The translations under genes and the position numbers were made by a program. A DNA stretch of 53,572 bases from Flavobacteriaceae bacterium (lineage in GTDB: Bacteria > Bacteroidota > Bacteroidia > Flavobacteriales > Flavobacteriaceae). Positions 27,314-35,527 of this stretch are shown one piece after another. Where the stretch lies: positions 1 through 53,572 of the forward strand of contig CANCPC010000007.1 of NCBI GenBank assembly GCA_947379965.1, written 5' to 3'. Within the stretch, counting starts at the first letter, position 1; every line of letters starts with the position of its first letter. The notes under the pieces are model-generated. The model made no database searches. It worked only from the letters and a program-made list of their open reading frames with translations, and was not told the DNA's origin.

Positions 27314-27967
27314 ATGTTTAAAAAAATCACTCTTGCTTTTGTTTCCTTTTTATTCCTAAATTCATGTGCTATTAAATCCAATAATTTTTCTGCAACGGAT
27401 TGGTATGCCTATTTAAAAAGCAGTAACGAAAGAACTGATCCTTCAAAAGCATATGAGTTTACGGAGGGTTTGGTTAGAATGTATGGAGACAATTTAGGCT
27501 ATATTGCAACCAAGAAAAGCTATGAAAATTTTGAACTCAGTTTAGAGTTCAAGTGGAATATAGAAGAAAAATATCATAGAAATGATGCCATAAAAAATAG
27601 CGGTGTGATGTATAATATTCCTTCCAATTCCTTCGATCACATTTGGCCTAGAGGAATTCAATTTCAAATCAAAGAGAATACCACTGGCGATTTCATATTT
27701 TTAGACAATATAACGGCAAAAGTAAACGGAAAGTTAGTTGAGGCTGGCGCAAGTGTAGTTTCGCCTAAATTTGAAGCAAATGAGAATCCTTATGGACAAT
27801 GGAATAAAATTGTTATTCGATCCATTGACGGGAAATGTACCCAATACTTAAACGGGAAGTTGGTGAATGAATGTGTTGAAGTAACTTCAAGAAAAGGAAG
27901 AATTTCTTTGAATTATGAAGGTTCTCCGATTGATTTTAGAAATATTCAATTAAAGAATATTCATTAA
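27314..27967 (+). CDS. DUF1080 (3-keto-disaccharide hydrolase-like) lipoprotein
   Basis: A 217-residue protein with a lipoprotein signal (MFKKITLAFVSFLFLNSC, Cys18). The beta-sandwich follows the DUF1080/concanavalin-like pattern: LSLEFKWN, GVMYNI, RGIQFQIKENTTGDF, WNKIVIR, QYLNGKLVNE and IDFRNIQLK. Some members cleave 3-keto-glycosides, but the substrate is not known here. I start at MFKKI (27314), since the upstream TTG start gives seven extra residues before the hydrophobic signal. It is the last gene before the DUF4837 lipoprotein gene (67-base gap). Confidence 0.85.
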   Translation: MFKKITLAFVSFLFLNSCAIKSNNFSATDWYAYLKSSNERTDPSKAYEFTEGLVRMYGDNLGYIATKKSYENFELSLEFKWNIEEKYHRNDAIKNSGVMYNIPSNSFDHIWPRGIQFQIKENTTGDFIFLDNITAKVNGKLVEAGASVVSPKFEANENPYGQWNKIVIRSIDGKCTQYLNGKLVNECVEVTSRKGRISLNYEGSPIDFRNIQLKNIH

Positions 27968-28034
27968 ATATTTTTTTTGATTCTATTTTTATCTCTTAAT
28001 TTGTTAATTAATAGCCTTATAGAATACCGAATCA

Positions 28035-29009
28035 ATGAATAAAACCCATTTTATATTTCTTTTAGTCGCTTTTACTTTTTTTTCTTGTGCTAAAAAAAGT
28101 GATAATTTACCCAGAAAAGCGACAGGTAAAATCAATACTATTTCGGTTATTATTGACGATCAGTTATGGAATGGCGAGGTGGGTGATAGCATTCGAAATA
28201 AGTTTGCATCACCGGTTGTAGGATTGCCACAAGAAGAACCTCTTTTTACCATAAATCAATATCCAATCAAACTGATGGAAGGTTTTATGACCGATAGTCG
28301 CACTATTATCGTTGTAAAAAAAGAGGACGTCAATAAATTTCAGATTGTAAAAAATCAATACGCATCGCCTCAAAATGTATTTCATATTTCCGGAAATACA
28401 AGTGCTGATATTGTTGAAATCATTGAAAAAAATGCTCCAAAAATAATTCAAATCATAAAAAATACGGAAATCACCGAAGATCAAAGAATCAATAATCTTT
28501 CCTTACTGAATACCAAAGTCATCACCAATAAATTCCATATTTCTTTAAAAGTGCCTTCTAGTTTTACGTATGTACTCGGAAAAAGGAATTTCATTTGGTT
28601 GAAAAAAGAAATTATCAGCGGCAATAGCAGTTTGATAATTTATCAAGTTCCCATAAAATCTATAAAAAAAGACTCTAGTTTAATACGGAATATTATCAGA
28701 ATGCGTGATTCTGTTGGTGGATTATACATCCAAGGAACAGGACCTGATTCTCGAATGATTACCGAAGAAGGCTATTCGCCTTATTTTTCGAAAATAAAAT
28801 TAGACGGAAAAGAATCGTATGAAACCAAAGGAACCTGGGAATTAAAAAACGATTTTATGTCGGGACCGTTTATTAATTACGCAATTGTTGATGAGCAACA
28901 CAATAGAATCCTAGTTTTAGAGGGATTTTGCTATTCGCCATCAAGAGAAAAACGCGATCTAATGTATGAATTAGAATCGATTATAAAATCAATAAGTATC
29001 TTAAAATAA
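28035..29009 (+). CDS. DUF4837 family lipoprotein
   Basis: A 324-residue Bacteroidota lipoprotein. The signal MNKTHFIFLLVAFTFFSC ends at the lipidation Cys18. Two related halves follow: INTISVIIDDQLWNGEVGDSIRNKF with the E-P-L-F-T-I-N strand, and a second with KVPSSFTYVLGKRNFIWLKKE. Function is unknown; the family is confined to Bacteroidota. It is co-directional with elaA, which begins one base after its stop. Confidence 0.85.
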   Translation: MNKTHFIFLLVAFTFFSCAKKSDNLPRKATGKINTISVIIDDQLWNGEVGDSIRNKFASPVVGLPQEEPLFTINQYPIKLMEGFMTDSRTIIVVKKEDVNKFQIVKNQYASPQNVFHISGNTSADIVEIIEKNAPKIIQIIKNTEITEDQRINNLSLLNTKVITNKFHISLKVPSSFTYVLGKRNFIWLKKEIISGNSSLIIYQVPIKSIKKDSSLIRNIIRMRDSVGGLYIQGTGPDSRMITEEGYSPYFSKIKLDGKESYETKGTWELKNDFMSGPFINYAIVDEQHNRILVLEGFCYSPSREKRDLMYELESIIKSISILK

Positions 29010-29010
29010 T

Positions 29011-29457
29011 ATGGAATTACAATGGAAAATAAAGTCTTTTGAAGACTTGTCGACGAACCAATTATATGATATTTTAAAATTAAGAAGCGAAATTTTTGTG
29101 GTCGAACAAAATTGCGTTTACCTAGACATTGATGGAAAAGACAAATTAGCTTTGCATCTTTTAGGCGAATTCGAAGGCAAAATTGTTGCTTATTCAAGAC
29201 TTTTCAAAGCCGGAATTTCATTTGATAATGCCTCAATTGGGCGAGTGGTTGTCGATGCTAATTATCGCGAGAGAAAATGGGGTCATGACTTAATGCGAGA
29301 AGCAATTTCGGGAATTAAGTTGCATTTTGGCGAAAGCCAAATCACCATTGGCGCCCAATTATATCTTAAAAAATTCTACGAAAGCCACGGATTTATTCAA
29401 ACTAGCGAAATGTATTTAGAAGATGATATTCCGCATATTGAAATGAAAAGAGAGTAA
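29011..29457 (+). CDS. elaA: ElaA-like GNAT N-acetyltransferase
   Basis: A 148-residue GCN5-related acetyltransferase. The N-terminus WKIKSFEDLSTNQLYDILKLRSEIFVVEQ and the acetyl-CoA loop RVVVDANYRERKWGHDLM (R-x-x-G-x-G/A position near residue 88) match the ElaA subfamily. The substrate is unknown. It is separated from the DUF4837 gene by one base, so coupled. Its stop is only 6 bases from the stop of the convergent S41 protease gene, with no terminator between. Confidence 0.88.
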   Translation: MELQWKIKSFEDLSTNQLYDILKLRSEIFVVEQNCVYLDIDGKDKLALHLLGEFEGKIVAYSRLFKAGISFDNASIGRVVVDANYRERKWGHDLMREAISGIKLHFGESQITIGAQLYLKKFYESHGFIQTSEMYLEDDIPHIEMKRE

Positions 29458-29463
29458 TTCTCA

Positions 29464-31101
29464 TTACATTTTCAGAATCGTTTTATACTCCGAACTTGAA
29501 TTTAAAACGTCTACTGCTTTCTTGATTTCGGTATTGTTTTTAATGTAATATTGGTACAATCCTTCTTGATATTGGTAACGTTTTATGATTTCGTCAACGA
29601 TTAATTTTTTGATTTCTGCCTTATTTTTATCCAATAAATTGTCTTCGCTTTTTTGAAGCGCAGTTAGTAATTGTTGGTATTCTACTTGAATACTTTCGTC
29701 TATTTTTTCTTTTTTGGCTACAACCAAAGTATTTTTCAAAGCCAATTCGGTTTCAGTGTCAAAAGAGAATTTCTGCGCTTTTAAAAACTGTTTAAAATCT
29801 AAAAAATCAGCATCGGAAAACGTTGGAATTGTATTCCCTAAATTGGGATTTTTATAATAATAAGCAGTTACATAATTAAAAATTCCATCGTTTTTCTCCA
29901 AAGCATCCGTGATTGGACTTGACTTGGTTTGTTCTAGTTCGATATCCGGTTGAATTCCACCACCGTCATAAACCGTTCTTCCTTTTCGGGTTTTGAAAGC
30001 GTTATAATTCTTCGCTTCGTTTCTCGTGGCAATTCCGTTTTTGTCTTTATGGGCATAATCCAAAGCCTGAATACATCTTCCCGAAGGCGTGTAATAACGC
30101 GAAATAGTCACTTTTAACTGCGTTCCATACGTTAATTCTACTGGTCTTTGCACCAATCCTTTTCCAAAACTTCGGCTTCCAATTACCACCGCTCGATCTA
30201 AATCCTGCAAAGCGCCAGAAACAATTTCCGATGCCGAAGCACTTTTTCCGTTGACAAGAATCACAAGTGGAATCTCTGTATCGATAGGTTCTCTCGAGGT
30301 TTTATAAGTACTGTTATGTTTCTCGATTTTGGATTTTGTGGTTACTATGGTTTCATTTTTTGGAACGAATAAATTGCAAATATTCACGGCTTCGTTCAAA
30401 AGTCCACCGGGATTTCCTCTTAAATCCAGCACAATTCTCTCGGCTCCTTCTCTTTTTAATTGTTCCAAAGCTTCCTTGGTTTCCAATGATGCTTTATTGT
30501 TAAAATGCGCCAAAACAATATAACCCGTTTTGTCGTCTATTTTTCCAAAAAACGGAACCGATTTAATTTCGACTTCGTCCAAAACGATTTGCGCCGTATT
30601 TGTTTTGCCTTGGCGAATGTATTTAATGTCGATTTTGGTGTTTTTGCCGCCTTTTAAGAGCTGTGAAGCATCGTCTTTGAAATCCGACAAAAGCACATCG
30701 CCTATTTGAATTATTTCGTCTCCCGCTTTAAGACCGGCTTTATCGGCAGGAAAGTTTTTATAAATTTCACGAAGTACTATTTTATCGTCTTTTCGAGTAA
30801 TTAAGGCGCCAATTCCGGTATATTCGCCGGTGTTGTTTATTTTGAATTTCACCACATCCTGCTCGTTAAAATAAACGGTGTACGGATCTAGGCTGGCGAG
30901 CATTCCTTTGATGGCTTTATCCATTAATTCGCCGGGATTGGTTTCATCGACATAATTCATATTCAGCTCTTTGAATAGCGTGGTGAATATTTCTATTTGT
31001 TTTGCAATCTCAAAAAAGTTGTCTTTGAAACTAACGCCTACAAACAAAAATGCCGAAGCGACAACGGGAATTATATATTTCTTTTTGAAAATGGATTTCA
31101 T
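29464..31101 (-). CDS. S41 family C-terminal processing protease
   Basis: A 545-residue envelope serine protease of the CtpA/Tsp type. An N-terminal hydrophobic segment (about residues 8-25) is a signal anchor. A PDZ domain spans about residues 95-180 (TGIGALITRKDDKIVLREI). The catalytic Ser is in NGKSASASEIV near residue 290, with the Lys in GSRSFGKGLVQ about 25 residues later (Ser/Lys dyad). A long helical C-terminus (after about 400) is usual in flavobacterial homologues. It probably degrades or processes periplasmic proteins. The rnpA gene is 77 bases upstream on the same strand. Confidence 0.94.
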   Translation of the reverse strand: MKSIFKKKYIIPVVASAFLFVGVSFKDNFFEIAKQIEIFTTLFKELNMNYVDETNPGELMDKAIKGMLASLDPYTVYFNEQDVVKFKINNTGEYTGIGALITRKDDKIVLREIYKNFPADKAGLKAGDEIIQIGDVLLSDFKDDASQLLKGGKNTKIDIKYIRQGKTNTAQIVLDEVEIKSVPFFGKIDDKTGYIVLAHFNNKASLETKEALEQLKREGAERIVLDLRGNPGGLLNEAVNICNLFVPKNETIVTTKSKIEKHNSTYKTSREPIDTEIPLVILVNGKSASASEIVSGALQDLDRAVVIGSRSFGKGLVQRPVELTYGTQLKVTISRYYTPSGRCIQALDYAHKDKNGIATRNEAKNYNAFKTRKGRTVYDGGGIQPDIELEQTKSSPITDALEKNDGIFNYVTAYYYKNPNLGNTIPTFSDADFLDFKQFLKAQKFSFDTETELALKNTLVVAKKEKIDESIQVEYQQLLTALQKSEDNLLDKNKAEIKKLIVDEIIKRYQYQEGLYQYYIKNNTEIKKAVDVLNSSSEYKTILKM

Positions 31102-31178
31102 GATTTTGGATGGGCTTAATTACAGACTACTAATTTAATACTAATTCCCCAATAACAACATTTTGAATTTAAAAACTG

Positions 31179-31571
31179 CTATTCTTGACTTTTGATTTGG
31201 AGAACAAATTTTTCAAACAACTGAATCGTTTTGGTGTTGATTTCTTCGTAAGACAATCGGTCTTGGGTTTGATAAAAAAGCATCATAGCATACGGTTTGT
31301 CTAGATTGTCTAAGAGCAAATGTTTGTTTAAACGATAGGTTTCGCGAAGAACTCGCTTAAAATAATTACGATCTACAGCGTGTTTGAAGTTTTTCTTGGA
31401 AACAGAAACTCCCATTTTTATTTTTTGTCTAGAATCTTCCGCAATGCCATAATCACTTTCTACATAAACCAGTCTCAAAGGATATTTTGACACGGATTTA
31501 CCTTTGGAAAAAAGTAAATCTATGGTGATTTTACTTTTTAGCTTTTCGTTTTTTGGATAAGTGAAGTTCAT
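31179..31571 (-). CDS. rnpA: Ribonuclease P protein component
   Basis: A 130-residue basic protein that binds RNase P RNA and assists 5' processing of pre-tRNA. The RNR signature VDRNYFKRVLRETYR is at about residues 66-80, with the preceding KKNFKHA segment. It lacks the rpmH gene usually placed just upstream. The nearest gene downstream is the S41 protease, as in other flavobacteria. It is divergent from an acyltransferase. Confidence 0.93.
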   Translation of the reverse strand: MNFTYPKNEKLKSKITIDLLFSKGKSVSKYPLRLVYVESDYGIAEDSRQKIKMGVSVSKKNFKHAVDRNYFKRVLRETYRLNKHLLLDNLDKPYAMMLFYQTQDRLSYEEINTKTIQLFEKFVLQIKSQE

Positions 31572-31698
31572 TTTTTAGTATGGAAACAATAATTATTTTC
31601 GAATGCAAAGGTACAATTAAACCCTAAATGGTATTATTGTTTGGTATTAAAATCCCACTAAAAATATATTTCTTATTTTTGCGGCTAAATTTTTTAAG

Positions 31699-32436
31699 AT
31701 GCATAAGCTAATTTCGTATCCTATATCCGTTATTTATTATTTGTGCTTCGGACTTATGTTGGTTGTTTTTCATCCAATTCAGTGGGTTTGTCTCAATGTT
31801 TTCGGCTATCAAGCCCATAAAGCAAGTGTTGATTATATGAATTTTATATTATTGAGATGTACTAATTTATTGGGAACAACGTATACTTTCGAAAACAGAG
31901 AATTAATTCCTGAAAATGTTCCTTTGATTTTTGTTTCCAATCATCAAAGTTTATACGACATTGTTGCCATGATTTGGTATTTGCGTCGTTATCATTGCAA
32001 GTTTGTGAGCAAAAAAGAATTAGGAAAAGGAATCCCAAGCGTTTCTTATAATTTACGTCATGGAGGTTCCGTTCTTATAGATCGAAAAGATCCAAAACAA
32101 GCCATTCCGGCTATAAAAGGATTGTCTGAATATATTGAAAAACACAGACGATCTGCAGTTATTTTTCCGGAAGGAACACGAAGCAAAACGGGTGTTCCAA
32201 AAGAATTTGCCCAAAGCGGATTAAAAATCTTATGTAAATATGCGCCAACGGCTTATGTTGTTCCAATAAGTATAAATAATTCATGGAAAATGGTTAGTTT
32301 TGGTTTTTTTCCACTTGGTTTGGGAAATCATCTTACCTTTACGGTTCATAAACCGCTTTGTGTAAAAGAGTTATCATTTGATGAAATAATGAAAATCGCT
32401 GAAAAAGAAATAGTTAGCGGAATAAAATTAAAATAA
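31699..32436 (+). CDS. 1-acyl-sn-glycerol-3-phosphate acyltransferase (second PlsC-like gene)
   Basis: A 245-residue PlsC-like acyltransferase: SNHQSLYDI (catalytic H-x4-D), FPEGTRSKTG, and VVPISINNSWK. The N-terminal hydrophobic segment VIYYLCFGLMLVVFHPIQW anchors it to the membrane. It starts with ATG at 31699, after a -7-like TATTTTTG (31674-31681). The acyl-ACP desaturase follows after 6 bases, so the pair is an operon linking unsaturated acyl supply to phospholipid synthesis. It is distinct from the PlsC-like gene at 19577. Confidence 0.93.
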   Translation: MHKLISYPISVIYYLCFGLMLVVFHPIQWVCLNVFGYQAHKASVDYMNFILLRCTNLLGTTYTFENRELIPENVPLIFVSNHQSLYDIVAMIWYLRRYHCKFVSKKELGKGIPSVSYNLRHGGSVLIDRKDPKQAIPAIKGLSEYIEKHRRSAVIFPEGTRSKTGVPKEFAQSGLKILCKYAPTAYVVPISINNSWKMVSFGFFPLGLGNHLTFTVHKPLCVKELSFDEIMKIAEKEIVSGIKLK

Positions 32437-32442
32437 ATTACA

Positions 32443-33429
32443 ATGTCTATAAAAAACATTCGACTAGAAGTCATGCAACTTTTAGAGAAAAACGTTAATG
32501 GTTATGTGGATCAATTTTTAATCCCAGTTGAAAAGATTTGGCAACCGTCCGATTTTTTACCTAATTCAGAAAGCGATACTTTTTTCGAAGAAGTTAGAGA
32601 ATTGCGTGAAATAGCTAAAGATTTACCATATGATTTCTGGGTTGCCATGGTGGGCGATACCATTACCGAAGAAGCTTTACCAACCTATGAATCCTGGTTG
32701 ATTGAAGTAGAGGGAGTTGATAATTTGGAAAGAAACGGATGGTCAAATTGGATTCGCCAATGGACCGGTGAAGAAAATCGTCACGGTGATTTGCTTAATA
32801 AATACCTTTATTTATCAGGTCGTGTCAATATGCGTGAAATCGAAATGACAACACAACATCTTATCAATGATGGTTTCGACATTGGAACCGGAAGAGATCC
32901 GTATAAAAACTTTGTTTACACCAGTTTTCAGGAATTAGCGACTTATGTTTCTCATAACAGAGTATCTCAATTGGCTAAAAAATATGGTGATAATAAATTA
33001 TCTAAAATGTGTAAAATGATTGCTGGTGACGAAATGCGCCATCATCATGCTTACAGCGAATTTGTGAATCAGATTTTCAAAGTAGATCCTAGCGAAATGA
33101 TGCTTGCATTTCAATACATGATGAAACAAAAAATTGTGATGCCAGCGCATTTCTTGAGAGAATCGGGGCAAAAAATAAGTTCTGCTTTCGAACATTTTTC
33201 GGATTCTGCCCAACGAATTGGTGTTTACACAGCCAATGATTATGTAGATATTATGCAAAAATTAATCGAAAAATGGGAAATTGATAAGATTTCAGGTTTG
33301 ACGGACGAAGCCGAAAAAGCCAGAGATTATCTAATAAAATTACCTGCAAGAATGGCAAAAATCTCCGAAAGAATGGTGATTCCTCAAGAATCATTTGTTT
33401 TCAAATGGGTAGAGCCAGCGAGAATATAA
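32443..33429 (+). CDS. Acyl-ACP desaturase (stearoyl-ACP Delta9 type)
   Basis: A 328-residue soluble diiron enzyme that introduces a double bond in acyl-ACP. Ligand motifs ENRHG (in TGEENRHGD) and DEMRHH (in AGDEMRHHHAY), each with an ExxH core, fit the plant-like acyl-ACP desaturase fold. Such enzymes occur in several aerobic bacteria. It follows the acyltransferase after 6 bases, and a strong terminator begins 24 bases after its stop. Regiospecificity cannot be told from sequence alone. Confidence 0.93.
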   Translation: MSIKNIRLEVMQLLEKNVNGYVDQFLIPVEKIWQPSDFLPNSESDTFFEEVRELREIAKDLPYDFWVAMVGDTITEEALPTYESWLIEVEGVDNLERNGWSNWIRQWTGEENRHGDLLNKYLYLSGRVNMREIEMTTQHLINDGFDIGTGRDPYKNFVYTSFQELATYVSHNRVSQLAKKYGDNKLSKMCKMIAGDEMRHHHAYSEFVNQIFKVDPSEMMLAFQYMMKQKIVMPAHFLRESGQKISSAFEHFSDSAQRIGVYTANDYVDIMQKLIEKWEIDKISGLTDEAEKARDYLIKLPARMAKISERMVIPQESFVFKWVEPARI

Positions 33430-33452
33430 TTGTATAAAATATTAAATTATTG

Positions 33453-33498
33453 AATGTTGGATTTTGAAGAGATTACTTTGAAATTCAACATTTTTTTT
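33453..33498 (+). terminator. Terminator after the acyltransferase-desaturase operon
   Basis: AATGTTG (33453-33459) pairs with CAACATT (33486-33492), and the stem continues inward to 33469/33476. The 17-bp stem has three G-U pairs and a 6-base loop (33470-33475), followed by a T-run. Confidence 0.85.
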
Positions 33499-33512
33499 AA
33501 ATCTAATTTACT

Positions 33513-34166
33513 ATGAACAACGAAAATACAATCAACAAAACGATTCTTTTTGTAAAGAAAAAATTAGATAATGCCGAAGGTGGACATGATTGGTTTCACA
33601 TAGAAAGAGTGTTTAAAAACGCCGTGGCAATTGCAGACAACGAAGTTTGTGATGGTACCGTTGTCAAATTAGGTGCTTTGCTTCATGATATTGCGGATAG
33701 TAAATTTCATGATGGCGACGAGGCAATTGGTCCAAAAATCGCCAGAGAATTTCTAGAAAGCGAAAAAGTGGATGAATCAACAATTCAACATGTAATTCAT
33801 ATTATCGAAAATATTTCCTTCAAAGGCGGGAATGTTCCAAAAGAATTTTCATCAAAAGAGCTTGATATTGTTCAAGATGCTGATCGATTAGACGCAATTG
33901 GCGCCATTGGAATTGCTAGAGCCTTCAATTATGGAGGTTTCAAAAACAGACCTTTATACAATCCTAAAATTGCTCCAAATCTTCATATGAGCAAAGAAGA
34001 ATATAAAAATAGCGAAGCGCCAACAATCAATCATTTCTATGAAAAGCTTCTGCTTTTAAAAGACAAAATGACTACCGAAACCGGCAAGCAAATCGCTAAA
34101 GAAAGACATCATTTTATGGGCGTTTTCCTTTCGCAATTTTACGCAGAATGGGACGGGGAAAAATAG
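33513..34166 (+). CDS. HD-domain phosphohydrolase
   Basis: A 217-residue protein with the HD signature: HDWFHIERVFKNA, LLHDIADSKFH and IVQDADRLDAIGAIGIAR, which supply the His and Asp metal ligands. Related proteins (YedJ-like) cleave phosphate esters or nucleotides. The physiological substrate is unknown. It is a separate unit after the desaturase terminator. A large inverted repeat A lies downstream. Confidence 0.88.
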   Translation: MNNENTINKTILFVKKKLDNAEGGHDWFHIERVFKNAVAIADNEVCDGTVVKLGALLHDIADSKFHDGDEAIGPKIAREFLESEKVDESTIQHVIHIIENISFKGGNVPKEFSSKELDIVQDADRLDAIGAIGIARAFNYGGFKNRPLYNPKIAPNLHMSKEEYKNSEAPTINHFYEKLLLLKDKMTTETGKQIAKERHHFMGVFLSQFYAEWDGEK

Positions 34167-34184
34167 GATTTCAGATTGAAGATT

Positions 34185-34270
34185 AACGATTTTTGATTTC
34201 AGATTTCCGTGTTAATAAATAAAAATTTGTCGATTTTAATGGTTTTTCACATCTGAAATCAAAAATCGTT
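34185..34270. repeat. Dispersed repeat A, inverted pair
   Basis: AACGATTTTTGATTTCAGAT at 34185-34204 and its exact reverse complement at 34251-34270, 46 bases apart. The left arm (34181-34204) is identical in 24 bases to the repeat at 11946-11969 on the other strand. Confidence 0.85.
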
Positions 34271-34286
34271 ATTCAAAAATCATCAA

Positions 34287-34685
34287 TCAAATCCCTTTTT
34301 CCTTCATTTCTAAAATTACATCCGAAGCATTCTTAAATGTAGGCGCTTGTTCAATAATGCTTCCTACGCGCTTTTTATTGAGTTTAAAAGTGATATCATT
34401 CTCGGTTGTAAACAACAACGCCGTTAAGAATGGATTGTTCATATACGGAGCCAAAACCAAAAAAGCTTCTTCTAATGAATGGAAACTTTCTATTTCTTCT
34501 GTTTTATATTTCGCAGTTACCGAAAGGCTAAAAACATCATTTTCTAATAAAACGGGACGCACATATATATTTTTCAATTCGGTATCACCAATGGTTTTGG
34601 CTAAGGTTAATTTGGCATACGTATGATTTTTGATACTTTCTTTTACTTGTTCCCAAAATTGGGAAAATACAGGCTGGAAGGACAT
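34287..34685 (-). CDS. Uncharacterised 132-residue protein
   Basis: I do not recognise this with confidence. It has no signal or membrane segment. It has alternating beta strands (YAKLTLAKTIGDTELKNIYVRPVLLENDVFSLSVTAKYKTEEI), a helix with VLAPYMNNPFLTALLF, and a basic KLNKKRVG loop. The segments resemble an N-terminal domain that, as far as I recall, precedes a SAM-methyltransferase domain in some larger Bacteroidota proteins; here that second domain is missing. It may be a stand-alone accessory domain. It is 53 bases downstream of the enoyl-CoA hydratase stop, in the same orientation. Confidence 0.6.
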   Translation of the reverse strand: MSFQPVFSQFWEQVKESIKNHTYAKLTLAKTIGDTELKNIYVRPVLLENDVFSLSVTAKYKTEEIESFHSLEEAFLVLAPYMNNPFLTALLFTTENDITFKLNKKRVGSIIEQAPTFKNASDVILEMKEKGI

Positions 34686-34738
34686 AAAATATTTATTAGA
34701 TTATTGATTTTGTTTAATTGTGATTTTTTGAAAGTAAT

Positions 34739-35521
34739 TTATTTTCCTTTAAACTCTGCTTTTCTTTTCTCCAAAAAAGCGGTTGTTCCTTCTTTGAAAT
34801 CTTCGGTGGCAAAGCATTCGCCAAAAGCATTTATTTCTACATCAAATCCATTTACGCCAGAAACAAAATTAGCATTTACAGCTTCAATTGCTTTAGAAAT
34901 AGCAACAGGTGAATTGCGCATAATTCGGGTGGCAATCGTTTGATAAGTGGCATATAAATCAGCTTGTGGCACAACATGATTTACTAATCCGTACGTTTTG
35001 GCGGTTTCGGCATCGATCATTCCTGCAGTCAGAATCATTTCCATAGCGCGACCTTTGCCAATCAATTGCGATAAACGCTGTGTTCCGCCATAACCTGGAA
35101 TAACGCCAAGCGAAGTTTCTGGCAAACCCATTTTGGCATTATCGGATGCGATTCTGAAATGACATGCCATCGCCAATTCTAGTCCACCACCAAGCGCAAA
35201 ACCATTGATTGCAGCAATTACCGGCGTTTTCATATTTTCGATATAATCGAATAATATTTGTTGGCCTTTTGCCGCTAATTGTTTTCCTTCCGCTTCCGAA
35301 AAATGAGCAAATTCGGTAATATCGGCCCCAGCCACAAAAGCTTTTTCTCCGATTCCGGTGATAACAATTACTTGAATTTCGGGATTTTCATCAATCAATT
35401 TCAGCGTATCATGCAACTCCTGAATCGTTTCTTTATTTAAGGCATTTAATTTTTCTGGGCGATTTACAAAAAGGGTTGCTATTCCCTTTTCTAGTTCCAA
35501 GAGGATGTTTTTTAGTGCCAT
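34739..35521 (-). CDS. Enoyl-CoA hydratase/isomerase family protein
   Basis: A 260-residue crotonase-fold protein that most likely hydrates enoyl-CoA in beta-oxidation. The oxyanion-hole strands KAFVAGADITEF and NGFALGGGLELAMACHFRIA are present. The two catalytic Glu positions are seen in GGGLE and in MGLPETSLGVIPGYGGTQRL. The C-terminus (AEFKGK) fits FadB-like short hydratases. It begins 6 bases after the sensor kinase stop, so it may be co-transcribed with it. Confidence 0.92.
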   Translation of the reverse strand: MALKNILLELEKGIATLFVNRPEKLNALNKETIQELHDTLKLIDENPEIQVIVITGIGEKAFVAGADITEFAHFSEAEGKQLAAKGQQILFDYIENMKTPVIAAINGFALGGGLELAMACHFRIASDNAKMGLPETSLGVIPGYGGTQRLSQLIGKGRAMEMILTAGMIDAETAKTYGLVNHVVPQADLYATYQTIATRIMRNSPVAISKAIEAVNANFVSGVNGFDVEINAFGECFATEDFKEGTTAFLEKRKAEFKGK

Positions 35522-35527
35522 GATTTT

